A DNA stretch of 64,000 nt from C-114 sp963745405. Its GTDB lineage: Bacteria > Chloroflexota > Limnocylindria > Limnocylindrales > CSP1-4. The stretch lies in assembly GCA_963745405.1 (NCBI GenBank), contig CAVUWY010000002.1:558001-622000 (forward strand), read 5' to 3'. Under the pieces are notes generated by a model, which was not told where the DNA came from, did not search any database, and saw only the letters and a program-made list of their open reading frames with translations. Of this stretch, positions 8,013 to 16,491 are shown one piece after another. Position 1 is the first letter of the stretch. The number at the start of each line of letters is the position of its first letter. A program made the translations under genes and the position numbers.

Positions 8013-9302
8013 TCAGACGAGGCGGGCGAAGAGCTCGTTCGAGAGGAGCCGGCCCCGGGTCGTCAGGCGGAGGCGATCGTCGGCGTCGTGCGACACGAGC
8101 TCCGCGGCCAGGGCCCACCGCAGCGGCCCGGCGAACGGTTCGGTGGCGGCCGCCGCCGCGGCCACGCCGTCGTCAGTGCGGAGGCCGAGGATGACCTCCT
8201 CGGAGGCGGCTGTCGCCGCGTCGAGGGCCTCGCTGCCGCCCGGCGGGAGCGAAGGACCGCCCACCCCGGGAGCGAGGGCGGCGATGTAGCGGCCGAGGTG
8301 AGCGGAATTCCAGCGTCGGATCGCACCGTCGAAGGCGTGCGCGCCGGGTCCGACCGCCTCGTACGGCTGCCGCTCCCAATAGGCCAGGTTGTGGCGGCTC
8401 TCGTGGCCGGGCCGGGCCCAATTGCTGATCTCGTAGCCGTGCCAGCCCTCCTCGCGAAGGCGGACCACGGCGTGGTGGTACATGGCCGCCGCTCGATCCT
8501 CGTCCTGGGCCGGCCGGGCGCGATCGCGCCAGCGGCGCGCCCCGGTGCTCGTCGGGAGGTGGTCGCCGTCGGGCCCGGTCAGGCCCTCCTCGTCGGGATC
8601 GTCGAGGGTCAGGGCGTAGAGGGAGAGATGATCCGGCGACAGGGCGATCGCCGCCTCGAGGGTCGACATCCAGTCGCCGATCGACTGGCCGGGCACGTCG
8701 TAGAGGAGATCGAGGCTGACCGAGCCGATGCCCGCCCGCCGGGAGGCCGCGACCGCGTCGCCGACGTCGGTCGCCCGATGGCGCCGGCCAAGCCCGGCGA
8801 GCTCGCTATCGTCGAGGCTCTGGGCACCGATCGAGAGCCGGCTGACGCCTGCCCGGCGCTGGGCGGCCGGATCGCCACGCTCGTCGCGGCCCGGGTTGGC
8901 CTCGAGCGTGATCTCGGCATCCTCGGCAAGCCCGAACCGGGATCGCACGAGCTCGACGAGGCCGGCCAGGTCCCTGGTCGCCAGGAGGCTCGGTGTCCCC
9001 CCGCCGATGTACAGGGAGCCGAGCGCGGGCCGGCCGCTCGAACCGGGCGGTCCGAACCGAGCGTCGTCGGCATCGGCGCGAAGGTCGATCTCGGTCCGCA
9101 CGGCCGCGAGGAACGCGGCGATCCGGTTGCGTGGCCCGCGGCTCTCGGCGCCTGCCACGACGACGAAGTCGCAATACGGGCAGACCGAGACGCAGAACGG
9201 GACGTGGACGTAGAGTGCGGTCGGCGGCCGCGCGTCGGTCCGTCCCTGGACCTCGGCCTGCACGCGCACCCCGGTGGATGTGGCTCCGACGGTCGGGCTC
9301 AC
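8013..9302 (-). CDS. hemW: Radical SAM heme chaperone HemW / coproporphyrinogen III oxidase-like
   Basis: 429 aa from a GTG at 9302 that overlaps the TGA of the upstream CPBP gene (GTGA, 4 bp). Reading further upstream in this frame only gives Arg/Pro-rich shadow sequence, so this start is preferred. LYVHVPFCVSVCPYCDF carries the CxxxCxxC iron-sulfur cluster motif. LYIGGGTPSLL, LEANPG, RLSIGAQS and SLDLLYDVPGQS are typical of the HemN/HemW family. The HemW C-terminal domain follows (YEISNWARPGHESRHNLAYWE, then VGPGAHAF). HemW inserts heme into respiratory proteins; some family members were historically called anaerobic coproporphyrinogen oxidase. Confidence 0.93.
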   Translation of the reverse strand: MSPTVGATSTGVRVQAEVQGRTDARPPTALYVHVPFCVSVCPYCDFVVVAGAESRGPRNRIAAFLAAVRTEIDLRADADDARFGPPGSSGRPALGSLYIGGGTPSLLATRDLAGLVELVRSRFGLAEDAEITLEANPGRDERGDPAAQRRAGVSRLSIGAQSLDDSELAGLGRRHRATDVGDAVAASRRAGIGSVSLDLLYDVPGQSIGDWMSTLEAAIALSPDHLSLYALTLDDPDEEGLTGPDGDHLPTSTGARRWRDRARPAQDEDRAAAMYHHAVVRLREEGWHGYEISNWARPGHESRHNLAYWERQPYEAVGPGAHAFDGAIRRWNSAHLGRYIAALAPGVGGPSLPPGGSEALDAATAASEEVILGLRTDDGVAAAAAATEPFAGPLRWALAAELVSHDADDRLRLTTRGRLLSNELFARLV

Positions 9303-10054
9303 CGATCGTTCGAGGCCGGGCCCCGACCGCCGACGATCCGCCAGCCCTCCGGGATTCGCCGCTTCTTCTCGATGTCCTCGGACTCCTTGCCCCGCAGGGC
9401 GACCTGGCCGGCGTGGCCAGTGGCGAGGAAGACCGCGACGCGGGTGACCGCATGGCCGATGAAGGCCGCCCCGATCGCGCCCGTCTTGAGGGTCACCCAG
9501 CCGCTGCCGAGGCCGATGAGGAGGACGAGGACCAGCGTGTAGCGGTCGCGGCCGGGAGCGCCGACCCGCGTCGCCAGGGTGTAGGTGAGTGCCTGGATGA
9601 CGTTGGCGACGGTCGGGTCGATGCCGCCGAGGACGAGGAAGGCGAGGAGCAGGCCACGGAACGTCGCCTCGTCGATGAACGCCGTGGCGATGGCGTTGAG
9701 GATCGAGCCCGGATACTCCCGAATATCGGGAAACCGGAGATGGTGGTAGCGGAGCATCGCGAAGGCAATCGCCTGGGCTACCCCGATCGCCCCATAGACG
9801 AAGCCGTAGAGGAGCGCGGTCGGACGGTCGCCGAGGCTCAGGTAGAGGTCGCGGGCCGGTGCCGGGTAGATGATCGCGGCGGCTGAAATGAGCCCGAGCC
9901 CGACGAGGTACCAGGCGAGGCGCCGCCTGAGGGACGGCCACTTCCCATCGCGGGCCTCGTCGTACTCGGCCGCTCCAAGCCGCTCCGCGTCGAGCCGCTG
10001 CATGACGAGGAGGAGGACAAGACCGAAGGCGACGAGCGCGCGGAGCGTGTCCAT
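9299..10054 (-). CDS. CPBP family intramembrane metalloprotease (CAAX protease-like)
   Basis: 251 aa with about six to seven transmembrane helices. The CPBP motifs are recognisable: FIDEATFRGLL (motif 1; the usual paired acidic residues appear as Asp-Glu, with the downstream Arg) and the later GHAVTRVAVF with the metal-binding His. The Asn/His of the middle motif is less clear. The family cleaves prenylated proteins in eukaryotes, while bacterial members handle peptides or act as membrane proteases of mostly unknown substrate. It is coupled by a GTGA overlap to hemW. Nothing in the neighbourhood fixes its substrate. Confidence 0.82.
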   Translation of the reverse strand: MDTLRALVAFGLVLLLVMQRLDAERLGAAEYDEARDGKWPSLRRRLAWYLVGLGLISAAAIIYPAPARDLYLSLGDRPTALLYGFVYGAIGVAQAIAFAMLRYHHLRFPDIREYPGSILNAIATAFIDEATFRGLLLAFLVLGGIDPTVANVIQALTYTLATRVGAPGRDRYTLVLVLLIGLGSGWVTLKTGAIGAAFIGHAVTRVAVFLATGHAGQVALRGKESEDIEKKRRIPEGWRIVGGRGPASNDR

Positions 10055-10151
10055 CGCCCGTCACCGTAGCACGGGGCGGAAGTGCCGCGACGCACCGCCG
10101 GGTCGATTCTCGGTCGCCGGAAGGGGCGCCGAAACGGGGCGCCGGGAGTCC

Positions 10152-11993
10152 TCAGCCCTCGTCTATGCGGAGCATGGCGAGGAATGCCTCCTGCGGGATC
10201 TCGACCGAGCCGACCCGCTTCATCCGCTGCTTGCCTTCCTTCTGCTTCTCCAGCAGCTTCCGCTTGCGGGTGATGTCGCCGCCGTAGCACTTGGCGAGGA
10301 CGTTCTTGCGCATCGCCCGGACGGATTCGCGGGCGATGACGTTCGAGCCGATGGCCGCCTGGATGGGGATCTCGAACATCTGGCGGGGGATGAGCTCCTT
10401 GAGTCGAGCGGTGAGGGCTCGCCCCACCGACTGGGCCCGGTCGCGGTGGACGATCAGCGACAGGGCGTCGACGGGTTCGCCGTTGACGAGGATGTCGACC
10501 TTGGCGAGGTTGGCCGCCCGGTAGCCCGACTCCTCGTAGTCCATCGAGGCGTAGCCCTGGCTGCGGCTCTTGAGCTGGTCGAAGTAGTCGACGATGAGCT
10601 CCGCCAGCGGCATCTCGAAACGGAGTACGACCCGGGTCGGGTCGAGGTACTCCATGTCGCGGAACTCGCCCCGACGGTTCGTCGAGAGCTCCATGAGCGG
10701 GCCGATGTACGACGACGGCGTCACCACCGAGAGGGTCACCCACGGCTCCTCGATCGCTTCGATCGACGAGGGGTCGGGCATCAGAGCCGGGTTGTCGACG
10801 GAGACGGTGCCACGCCCGTTCGTGAGGACGACGCGGTATTCGACCGACGGCGCCGAGGCGATGAGGTCAAGGTCGAATTCGCGCTCGAGGCGCTCCTGGA
10901 CGATCTCCATGTGGAGGAGGCCGAGGAACCCGCAGCGGAAGCCGAAGCCGAGGGCGACCGAGCTCTCCGGCTCGTAGGTGAAGCTCGCGTCGTTGAGATG
11001 GAGCTTCTCGAAGGCGTCGCGGAGGAGCGGGTAATCCTCGCCACTGACGGGGTAGATGCCGGCGAAGACGAGGCTCTTGGCTGCCTGGTAGCCCGGCAGC
11101 GGTTCCGCCGCCGGCCGGGCGGCATCGGTGACCGTGTCGCCGACCTGCGCCTCGCGGACGTTCTTGAAGCCGGTGGCCACGTAGCCGACCTCACCGGCGA
11201 CCAGCCGTTTGACCGGCACGAGCTGGGGCCGGAAGACGCCGATCTCGAGGAGCTCGGCCTCGGCGCCCGAGGCCATCAGCCGGACGGTCGCCCGGTCGTC
11301 GAGCGTCCCCTGGGCCAGCCGGACGTAGACGATCACGCCCTTGTACTGGTCGTAATGGCTGTCGAAGACGAGCCCCTGGAGCGGCTTCGACGGGTCGCCC
11401 TTCGGGGCGGGGATCCGGGCCACGATCGCCTCGAGGATCTCGGGCACGCCGGTCCCGTCCTTGGCCGAGGCGAGGAGGACCTCCTCGCGCGGGATGGCGA
11501 GGACGTTCTCGAGCTCGTCCATGATCGTCTCCGGATCGGCCGACGGGAGATCGATCTTGTTGAGGACGGGAATGAGGGTGAGCCCTTCGCGCAACGCCAG
11601 GTGGACGTTAGCTAGCGTCTGGGCTTCGATGCCCTGGGTCGCGTCGACGACGAGGATCGCCCCTTCGCAGGCCTGGAGGCTGTGGCTCACCTCGTAGGCA
11701 AAGTCGACATGACCGGGCGTATCGATGAGGTTGAGACCGTACGTCAGGCCGTCACGGGCCGTGTACTCGAGGCGGACGGCCCGGGCCTTGATGGTGATGC
11801 CCTTCTCGCGCTCGAGGTCCATCGAATCGAGGACCTGGCTCGTCATCTGCCGGGCATCGATCGTGTGGGTCAGCTCGAGCAGCCTGTCGGCGAGCGTCGA
11901 CTTGCCGTGATCGATGTGGGCGATGATCGAGAAGTTGCGGAGGCGATCCTGGGGGATGCCAACGTGCGGCTCGGCACTCACGCCGGCGAGCAT
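10152..11993 (-). CDS. lepA: Translation elongation factor 4 (LepA)
   Basis: 613 aa from ATG 11993; a GTG at 11981 is another possible start, and a further 63-aa upstream extension to 12182 is rejected as non-conserved. RLRNFSIIAHIDHGKSTLADRLLELT gives the G1 loop, DTPGHVDF is G3 and NKIDLPSADP is G4. The LepA-specific C-terminal domain is present (ELIPRQMFEIPIQAAIGSNVIARE... KNVLAKCYGGDITRKRKLLEKQKEGKQRMK). It is a GTPase that back-translocates or rescues stalled ribosomes. No clear Shine-Dalgarno sequence is visible, which leaves the start slightly uncertain. It diverges from the unknown membrane-protein gene at 12181. Confidence 0.96.
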   Translation of the reverse strand: MLAGVSAEPHVGIPQDRLRNFSIIAHIDHGKSTLADRLLELTHTIDARQMTSQVLDSMDLEREKGITIKARAVRLEYTARDGLTYGLNLIDTPGHVDFAYEVSHSLQACEGAILVVDATQGIEAQTLANVHLALREGLTLIPVLNKIDLPSADPETIMDELENVLAIPREEVLLASAKDGTGVPEILEAIVARIPAPKGDPSKPLQGLVFDSHYDQYKGVIVYVRLAQGTLDDRATVRLMASGAEAELLEIGVFRPQLVPVKRLVAGEVGYVATGFKNVREAQVGDTVTDAARPAAEPLPGYQAAKSLVFAGIYPVSGEDYPLLRDAFEKLHLNDASFTYEPESSVALGFGFRCGFLGLLHMEIVQERLEREFDLDLIASAPSVEYRVVLTNGRGTVSVDNPALMPDPSSIEAIEEPWVTLSVVTPSSYIGPLMELSTNRRGEFRDMEYLDPTRVVLRFEMPLAELIVDYFDQLKSRSQGYASMDYEESGYRAANLAKVDILVNGEPVDALSLIVHRDRAQSVGRALTARLKELIPRQMFEIPIQAAIGSNVIARESVRAMRKNVLAKCYGGDITRKRKLLEKQKEGKQRMKRVGSVEIPQEAFLAMLRIDEG

Positions 11994-12180
11994 GACATGA
12001 AGGAGGACGTGGGGCCCCAGGTCACCGATCCAAGCGATCCCGGGCACGACCGGCCACGGATCCCGGCGCGCGGTCCGCCGGCGACCGTTGTCCCCGCGAC
12101 CGAGACGACGACGCGACTCCCCTGGCGTAGATTTCGCCCGCTCGGCCGCCACCAACAACCGATCCAGCTGGGAGGGGACC

Positions 12181-12996
12181 ATGCGACCGCCGCGGGAACA
12201 GGTGATCTGGGGGCTGCTCGGGGCGGCCGCCGCGGCCTGGTTCGCGGTCTGGATGCTGTTCTTCCCCGACTACGTCCCGAAGTTCTTCGCGTGGGACGCG
12301 GAGGGTCGCTACGCCCAGGCGTTCATCGGCGCCGGCTACATCTTCCGGACCGCGTTCTTCCTCAACGTCGCCCGCGAGGGCAACTGGGTCCGGTTGCGCT
12401 GGATCGTGTGGGGCAATCTGGTGTTCACCGGGACCCTGCTGTTCGCGACCTACTGGCACCTCAGCGAGTTCCACTGGAACCCGCTCCAGACACCGCTGGC
12501 GCACATCTGGATCGTGCTCTACATCTTCGAACCGATCGTCATGATCTATCTCATTCCACGCGGCATCCTCCGGGTCGAGGCGCCGCCGACCGGCGGTCCG
12601 CTCCACCGACTTTTCAAGCCCTTTCTCGTCTTCGTGACCGGGATCCTGCTGATGAACGGGCTGCTGATCGTGGTCAACCCGGAGTTCGCCGCGACGCGCT
12701 GGGCATGGCAACTCAATCCGCTCGATTCCCGCATCGTCGGCGCCTGGTTCCTCGGTTGGGCCTTCTGGTGCGGCACCATGGCGTTCGCGCTCGACTGGGA
12801 CGAGATCCGGCGCGCGTCCCAGCTTTTCATCCTCAACGGCGTCGCCCTGCTCGCGACGGCGTTCTTCTTCCGCGACGACTTCTTGCCCGGCCGCGGCACG
12901 CCGTTTGGCTATGTCGGCGGATTGCTCGCGCTCACGGTCATCATGGTCGCCTTCTACCTGATCCAGGAACGCCGGCGGCCGACCCCCTACGCCTGA
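12181..12996 (+). CDS. Uncharacterised multi-pass membrane protein
   Basis: 271 aa from ATG 12181, chosen because GGAGGGG lies 5 nt upstream. About eight hydrophobic helices fill the protein (for example REQVIWGLLGAAAAAWFAVWMLFF, then WGNLVFTGTLLFATYW, IWIVLYIFEPIVMIYLIP and GLLALTVIMVAFYLI). No signature motif is recognised. It is rich in Trp and Phe, unlike a typical transporter. It ends tail-to-tail with the alpha/beta-hydrolase gene (10-bp overlap of the 3' ends), so it is not co-transcribed with it. It shares a divergent upstream region with lepA. Confidence 0.8.
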   Translation: MRPPREQVIWGLLGAAAAAWFAVWMLFFPDYVPKFFAWDAEGRYAQAFIGAGYIFRTAFFLNVAREGNWVRLRWIVWGNLVFTGTLLFATYWHLSEFHWNPLQTPLAHIWIVLYIFEPIVMIYLIPRGILRVEAPPTGGPLHRLFKPFLVFVTGILLMNGLLIVVNPEFAATRWAWQLNPLDSRIVGAWFLGWAFWCGTMAFALDWDEIRRASQLFILNGVALLATAFFFRDDFLPGRGTPFGYVGGLLALTVIMVAFYLIQERRRPTPYA

Positions 12997-13877
12997 CCGC
13001 CCATCCCGGCGGCGAGCCACGCCTCGAGCGCGGCCGCGATGTCGTCCGGGGCGTCCTCGTCGATGAACTGGCCCACGTGGTGGAGGATGACCGTCGGGGC
13101 GGCCGGGAACAGGGCCTGCCAGCGCGCCAGCTCGGCGTCGCCGAAGCCGGGGTCGGAATCCGGCCAGATCACGATGGCGGGCTTGTCGCTGAGCCTGGGC
13201 AGGTTCGCCTCGACCTCGCTCAGGTAGGCGCGCCCGCGCACGATCTCGCGTGGGAAGACGCGCATGATCGACCGCTTTGCGGGCGGAAAGGGGCCGTCGT
13301 AAGCTGCCCGTTCGGCGTCCGTCAGACGGCCACGCTTGAGGTTGAACGGCAGGTACAGACGGAGCATCAGGTTGAGCCGATCGACGAGCAGCGGACTGAG
13401 CGGGCCGCCCATGAGCGCCGAGAACAGGCGGACCCGAAGTCGATCGTCCGGCCAGGCCCAAGTGTTGGACAACACGAGGCCCCGCACCAGCTCCGGCCGG
13501 CGACCGGCAAGACCCAGGCCGATCGGCCCGCCCCAGGCATAGCCGAAGACGACGATCCCCTCCAGCCCGAGCTGGTCGACGAGCGCTTCCACCACCTTCG
13601 ACTGTGAGCGTGGCTTGAAGTCGTAGCCGTCGGCCGCGCGCGACAGGCCGAACCCCGGGTAGTCCGGGGCGACGCAGCGGAACGTCCCACGCAGAGCGAG
13701 GATCACGTCGCGCCACCCGAACGACCAGCTCGGATTGCCGTTCAGCAGCAGGAGCGGCGGACCCTCACCTTCGTCGACGTAGTGGACGAGGTGGCCGTCG
13801 ATATCGGCCCAGCGATCGTCGAACGGATACAGATCGGCCGGGACCCAGGCCGGGCGATCGGGTCTCACCGAGGACAT
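12987..13877 (-). CDS. Haloalkane-dehalogenase-like alpha/beta hydrolase lacking nucleophile and His
   Basis: 296 aa, whole-length similarity to the haloalkane dehalogenase branch: LLLLNGNPSWSFGWRDVI (the GNP-x-S oxyanion/halide loop), VAPDYPGFGLS, the elbow VVFGYAWGGPIGL and the end HVGQFIDEDAPDDIAAAL. In active enzymes the elbow reads x-D-W-G with Asp as nucleophile and the last motif is GHF with the catalytic His. Here residue 114 is Ala (AWGG) and residue 270 is Gln (GQF), both confirmed in the DNA. The halide-loop Asn and the Trp after the nucleophile remain. It is likely a pseudoenzyme, binding protein or regulator. Its start lies 1 nt after the stop of the upstream 471-aa protein, so the two are co-translated. 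Confidence 0.85.
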   Translation of the reverse strand: MSSVRPDRPAWVPADLYPFDDRWADIDGHLVHYVDEGEGPPLLLLNGNPSWSFGWRDVILALRGTFRCVAPDYPGFGLSRAADGYDFKPRSQSKVVEALVDQLGLEGIVVFGYAWGGPIGLGLAGRRPELVRGLVLSNTWAWPDDRLRVRLFSALMGGPLSPLLVDRLNLMLRLYLPFNLKRGRLTDAERAAYDGPFPPAKRSIMRVFPREIVRGRAYLSEVEANLPRLSDKPAIVIWPDSDPGFGDAELARWQALFPAAPTVILHHVGQFIDEDAPDDIAAALEAWLAAGMGGQA

Positions 13878-13878
13878 C

Positions 13879-15294
13879 TCAGGCGACCGTGCCGGCGTGC
13901 CAGCGCGCGAAATGCTCGGCGTGGGCCCGGGTGTATGCGCCCGGCTGGTAGAAGCGATCGTAGAAGGCCGTGTCGATGTGATGCGCCTGGAAGGCCATCA
14001 GGGTCCGGATCGGCCCGAAGTTCGCAGGGAACTGGCCGTAATGCTTCATCACGTACTCGCAGTACGCGATGACCGCCTCGATGTTCGCCTCGCTGTATGG
14101 CGGGATCGTCGCCTGGATGGCGGCCGGATCGCGCCACGCACTCGGCTTCGAGGCGTCCCGGAAGAACCCGGTGCCCGGTGCGAACTTGTAGTCGACGAAC
14201 GCCCGCACGGCGGCCTCCATGGTCGGATAGTAGGGCGGCGCGAACGGTTTGATGATCGTCCGACCGTCGTGGTCGAGGCCGATGGCCTGGGGGATCGTCA
14301 CGTTCTTCTTGAGCAGCCGCATCAGCAGCGTGCCGAAGAACCCCTTGTGGAGGACCTGGGCGAACGTCCGGTCGCGCATCCGGCAGCCGAGCGACCGGTT
14401 CCAGGCGAACCGATGTGCGGCGTAATGCGGGAACCCGCCAAGGCCGAGGGCCTCCGTCGCGAGCGCGATGTTCTGGACCATGAGCCCCTGTTCGAACCCA
14501 CAGATCTCCAGCAGGTACGTCTCGATCTCGTCGATGGTCCCGACTCGTCCGTCGTGCACGTCGTCGAACAGATGGCCGCCCTTCGACCTGGCGAACTGTC
14601 CGATCCCGGCGGGCCGCAGCCACGGATCCTTGTCGTCGTGGAAGAAGAAAGCGAACTGTTCGCCGAGGGCGGCGAACAGGATGGTCAGATACAGCGCGGT
14701 CACTTCCGTCACCGGGACGAAGTAGGTCGCGCCGGGTAGGTTCGCGGACCACTTGTTGAACGGCGGCGTGAACGGCAATTCGCGCGGGATCTCGAGGCGG
14801 TGGTCGGCCAGCCGGATCCGCATCCGCTGGTATACGTCGGTGAAGCGGCCTTCCCGGCCCATCCCGACGAGCGTCCCGAACTCGTCGGACGGCAGGTCCT
14901 GCGGCCGGGGCATCAGGTACGTCCCGTCGTCGGTCATGATCGCCAGCGTCACTGTCGCCACCGCGTCCGCGCTCGATTGCGTCCGTCCGACCATGCTCAT
15001 CATGATCTGGCCGCCGCCCGTTTCCGGGCCGGCGGCGGGCACGTACGGTAGCTCCCCGTTGACGGGCCCTGTGACGCCGGAGGCGGCGAAGGCGAGGATC
15101 GCCTGTTCATCGACGCTCAATGGGACGGCCGCCGCCGCGCTCTTGTACGACAGGCCGCCGCCCTCCAGATCGTCGCCGAGCGCGAACCGCCGGCTGCGCC
15201 GGGTGATAAACGTGTCGATCAGCGAATGACCGGCCAGCTCGGCCGCGCCGGTCGCCGACGGGTCTCGCGTGGACCGCGGGTCGGACGTCTGCAT
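13879..15294 (-). CDS. Uncharacterised 471-aa protein, possibly nitroreductase-related
   Basis: No sure family. The first 170 residues recall a nitroreductase/SagB-type flavin fold: LIDTFITRRSRRFALG near the N-terminus, then Gly/Ala-rich segments, GGGQIMMSMVGRTQSS, and later HYAAHRFAWNRSLGCRM. The rest is unfamiliar and rich in His, Phe and Tyr (KWSANLPGATYFVPVTEV, FFHDDKDPWLRPAGIGQF, AFQAHHIDTAFYDRFYQPGAY). No signal peptide or membrane segment is seen. GGGAGGGC precedes the ATG at 15294. It forms a two-gene unit with the dehalogenase-like pseudoenzyme downstream, which suggests a shared small-molecule or redox role. Function is unknown. Confidence 0.8.
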   Translation of the reverse strand: MQTSDPRSTRDPSATGAAELAGHSLIDTFITRRSRRFALGDDLEGGGLSYKSAAAAVPLSVDEQAILAFAASGVTGPVNGELPYVPAAGPETGGGQIMMSMVGRTQSSADAVATVTLAIMTDDGTYLMPRPQDLPSDEFGTLVGMGREGRFTDVYQRMRIRLADHRLEIPRELPFTPPFNKWSANLPGATYFVPVTEVTALYLTILFAALGEQFAFFFHDDKDPWLRPAGIGQFARSKGGHLFDDVHDGRVGTIDEIETYLLEICGFEQGLMVQNIALATEALGLGGFPHYAAHRFAWNRSLGCRMRDRTFAQVLHKGFFGTLLMRLLKKNVTIPQAIGLDHDGRTIIKPFAPPYYPTMEAAVRAFVDYKFAPGTGFFRDASKPSAWRDPAAIQATIPPYSEANIEAVIAYCEYVMKHYGQFPANFGPIRTLMAFQAHHIDTAFYDRFYQPGAYTRAHAEHFARWHAGTVA

Positions 15295-15480
15295 CTCGCT
15301 GCCCTCCCAGACGGGACGACCCTGCCAACGATCCGGGCCGCCGAGAAGGCCAACGTAGCCGACCGGCGTCTCGACGCCACCTCGGACTCGGAGGCCGCCG
15401 TCTCATGTCGACTGCAGACCCTCAGGGATCTCCTCGAGTCGGACTCGGATAGCGAGCCAGGCGCCTGGGTTCGACAGCCC

Positions 15481-16422
15481 TCACACGGTGATCGCGCTGA
15501 GGAGCGCCACGCCGGCGATCACCATGACGACGCCGACCACCTGACGACGGTCGAGGCGCTCCCCGAAGAGGAGGTAGGCGCCGACGACCGAGATCGTCGC
15601 GAACTGGGCGCCGAGGACCGCCGCGACGGCGATGCCCTCCTGGGCCGCGATCGTGTAGAGCGCCGTGCCGACGACCTCGCCGATACCGGCGGCGATGACG
15701 AAAGGCAGTGCCCGCCGAGCCCAACGAAGCCGACCGGTCACGAGGAGCGGCAGCGCTACCAAGACAACGCCGAGGATGCGGGCGACGAAGGAGACCCACA
15801 TCACCGGCATGCCGAGTGTCACCGCCCGAGCGGACGTGACGAGGCCGACCGCGAAGACGATCGCCGCGGCGAAGGCGAGGATCGCGGTCCGACGGGTCAC
15901 CTCCGGTGAGAAGTCGGGCACGGCGCCCGTGTCGGCGCCGGCGGGACGCTCCCGCGAGGCGAGGATCACCCCGACGGCGATGATCGCGAGGAGCACCGCG
16001 GCGGCGGCCCCGAGCGGCTCGCCGAGGAACACCGCGATGACCGCCGCGAGCGCACCCTCCGTCGAGACCACAGGGGCCGCGATCGTGACCGGGCCGATCC
16101 GGAGCGCCCGGTAGATGAGCGAGAGTCCACCGATGTAGGCGAGCCCGGCGACGACCGAGAGAGTCACGGCGGTGGGGTCGAGGTCGCCATCGGGACGCTG
16201 GAGGAGGGCCGGGACGAAGGCGACGACCGCACCCACGACCATGACCCAGGCCAGGACCGATGATGGGCCGATCATCTTGCTCGAGCGGGATGTCGACATC
16301 GTGGCGATGGCCCAGCACAGCGCGGCCCCGAGGCCACCGACGACGGCGATCACGCCGGGGAGTGTACGGGCGCACTCGGCGGATCCGTCGGTGAGCCGCT
16401 CGAGCGGCGCTTCTGCTACCAT
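15481..16422 (-). CDS. EamA/DMT family transporter
   Basis: 313 aa with about ten transmembrane helices arranged as two EamA repeats: VIAVVGGLGAALCWAIATM... GGLSLIYRALRIGPVTIAAPVVSTEGALAAVIAVFLGE in the first, and AAIVFAVGLVTSARAV... AQEGIAVAAVLGAQFATISVVGAYLLFGERL in the second. The glutamate after the penultimate helix of each repeat (FLGEPL, LFGERL) is the family hallmark. It is probably a metabolite or amino-acid exporter. ATG 16422 is given; GTG near 16354 (VIAVVGG) would remove a polar N-terminal stretch and is plausible. The start lies 69 bp from the divergent rpsT start. Confidence 0.9.
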   Translation of the reverse strand: MVAEAPLERLTDGSAECARTLPGVIAVVGGLGAALCWAIATMSTSRSSKMIGPSSVLAWVMVVGAVVAFVPALLQRPDGDLDPTAVTLSVVAGLAYIGGLSLIYRALRIGPVTIAAPVVSTEGALAAVIAVFLGEPLGAAAAVLLAIIAVGVILASRERPAGADTGAVPDFSPEVTRRTAILAFAAAIVFAVGLVTSARAVTLGMPVMWVSFVARILGVVLVALPLLVTGRLRWARRALPFVIAAGIGEVVGTALYTIAAQEGIAVAAVLGAQFATISVVGAYLLFGERLDRRQVVGVVMVIAGVALLSAITV

Positions 16423-16491
16423 CCGACGTCGCGCCCGCGCTCACCCCGCGCGAGCCCCCCAGACCAAACACGCCCACCCAGAGGTTGAACC

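Noticed and set aside
8013..10064. A 683-aa frame covering hemW and more
   Set aside because: The upstream 254 residues are Arg/Pro-rich antisense-like sequence in another frame over the CPBP gene; the GTGA-coupled GTG at 9302 gives a normal HemW length.
10124..10148. GGCGCC-rich possible terminator after lepA
   Set aside because: The stem is only 6 bp and the sequence is a short direct repeat of GGGGCGCC, so support is too weak.
12094..12182. Longer LepA N-terminus starting at 12182
   Set aside because: The added 63 residues are not LepA-like and would overlap the start region of the divergent gene.
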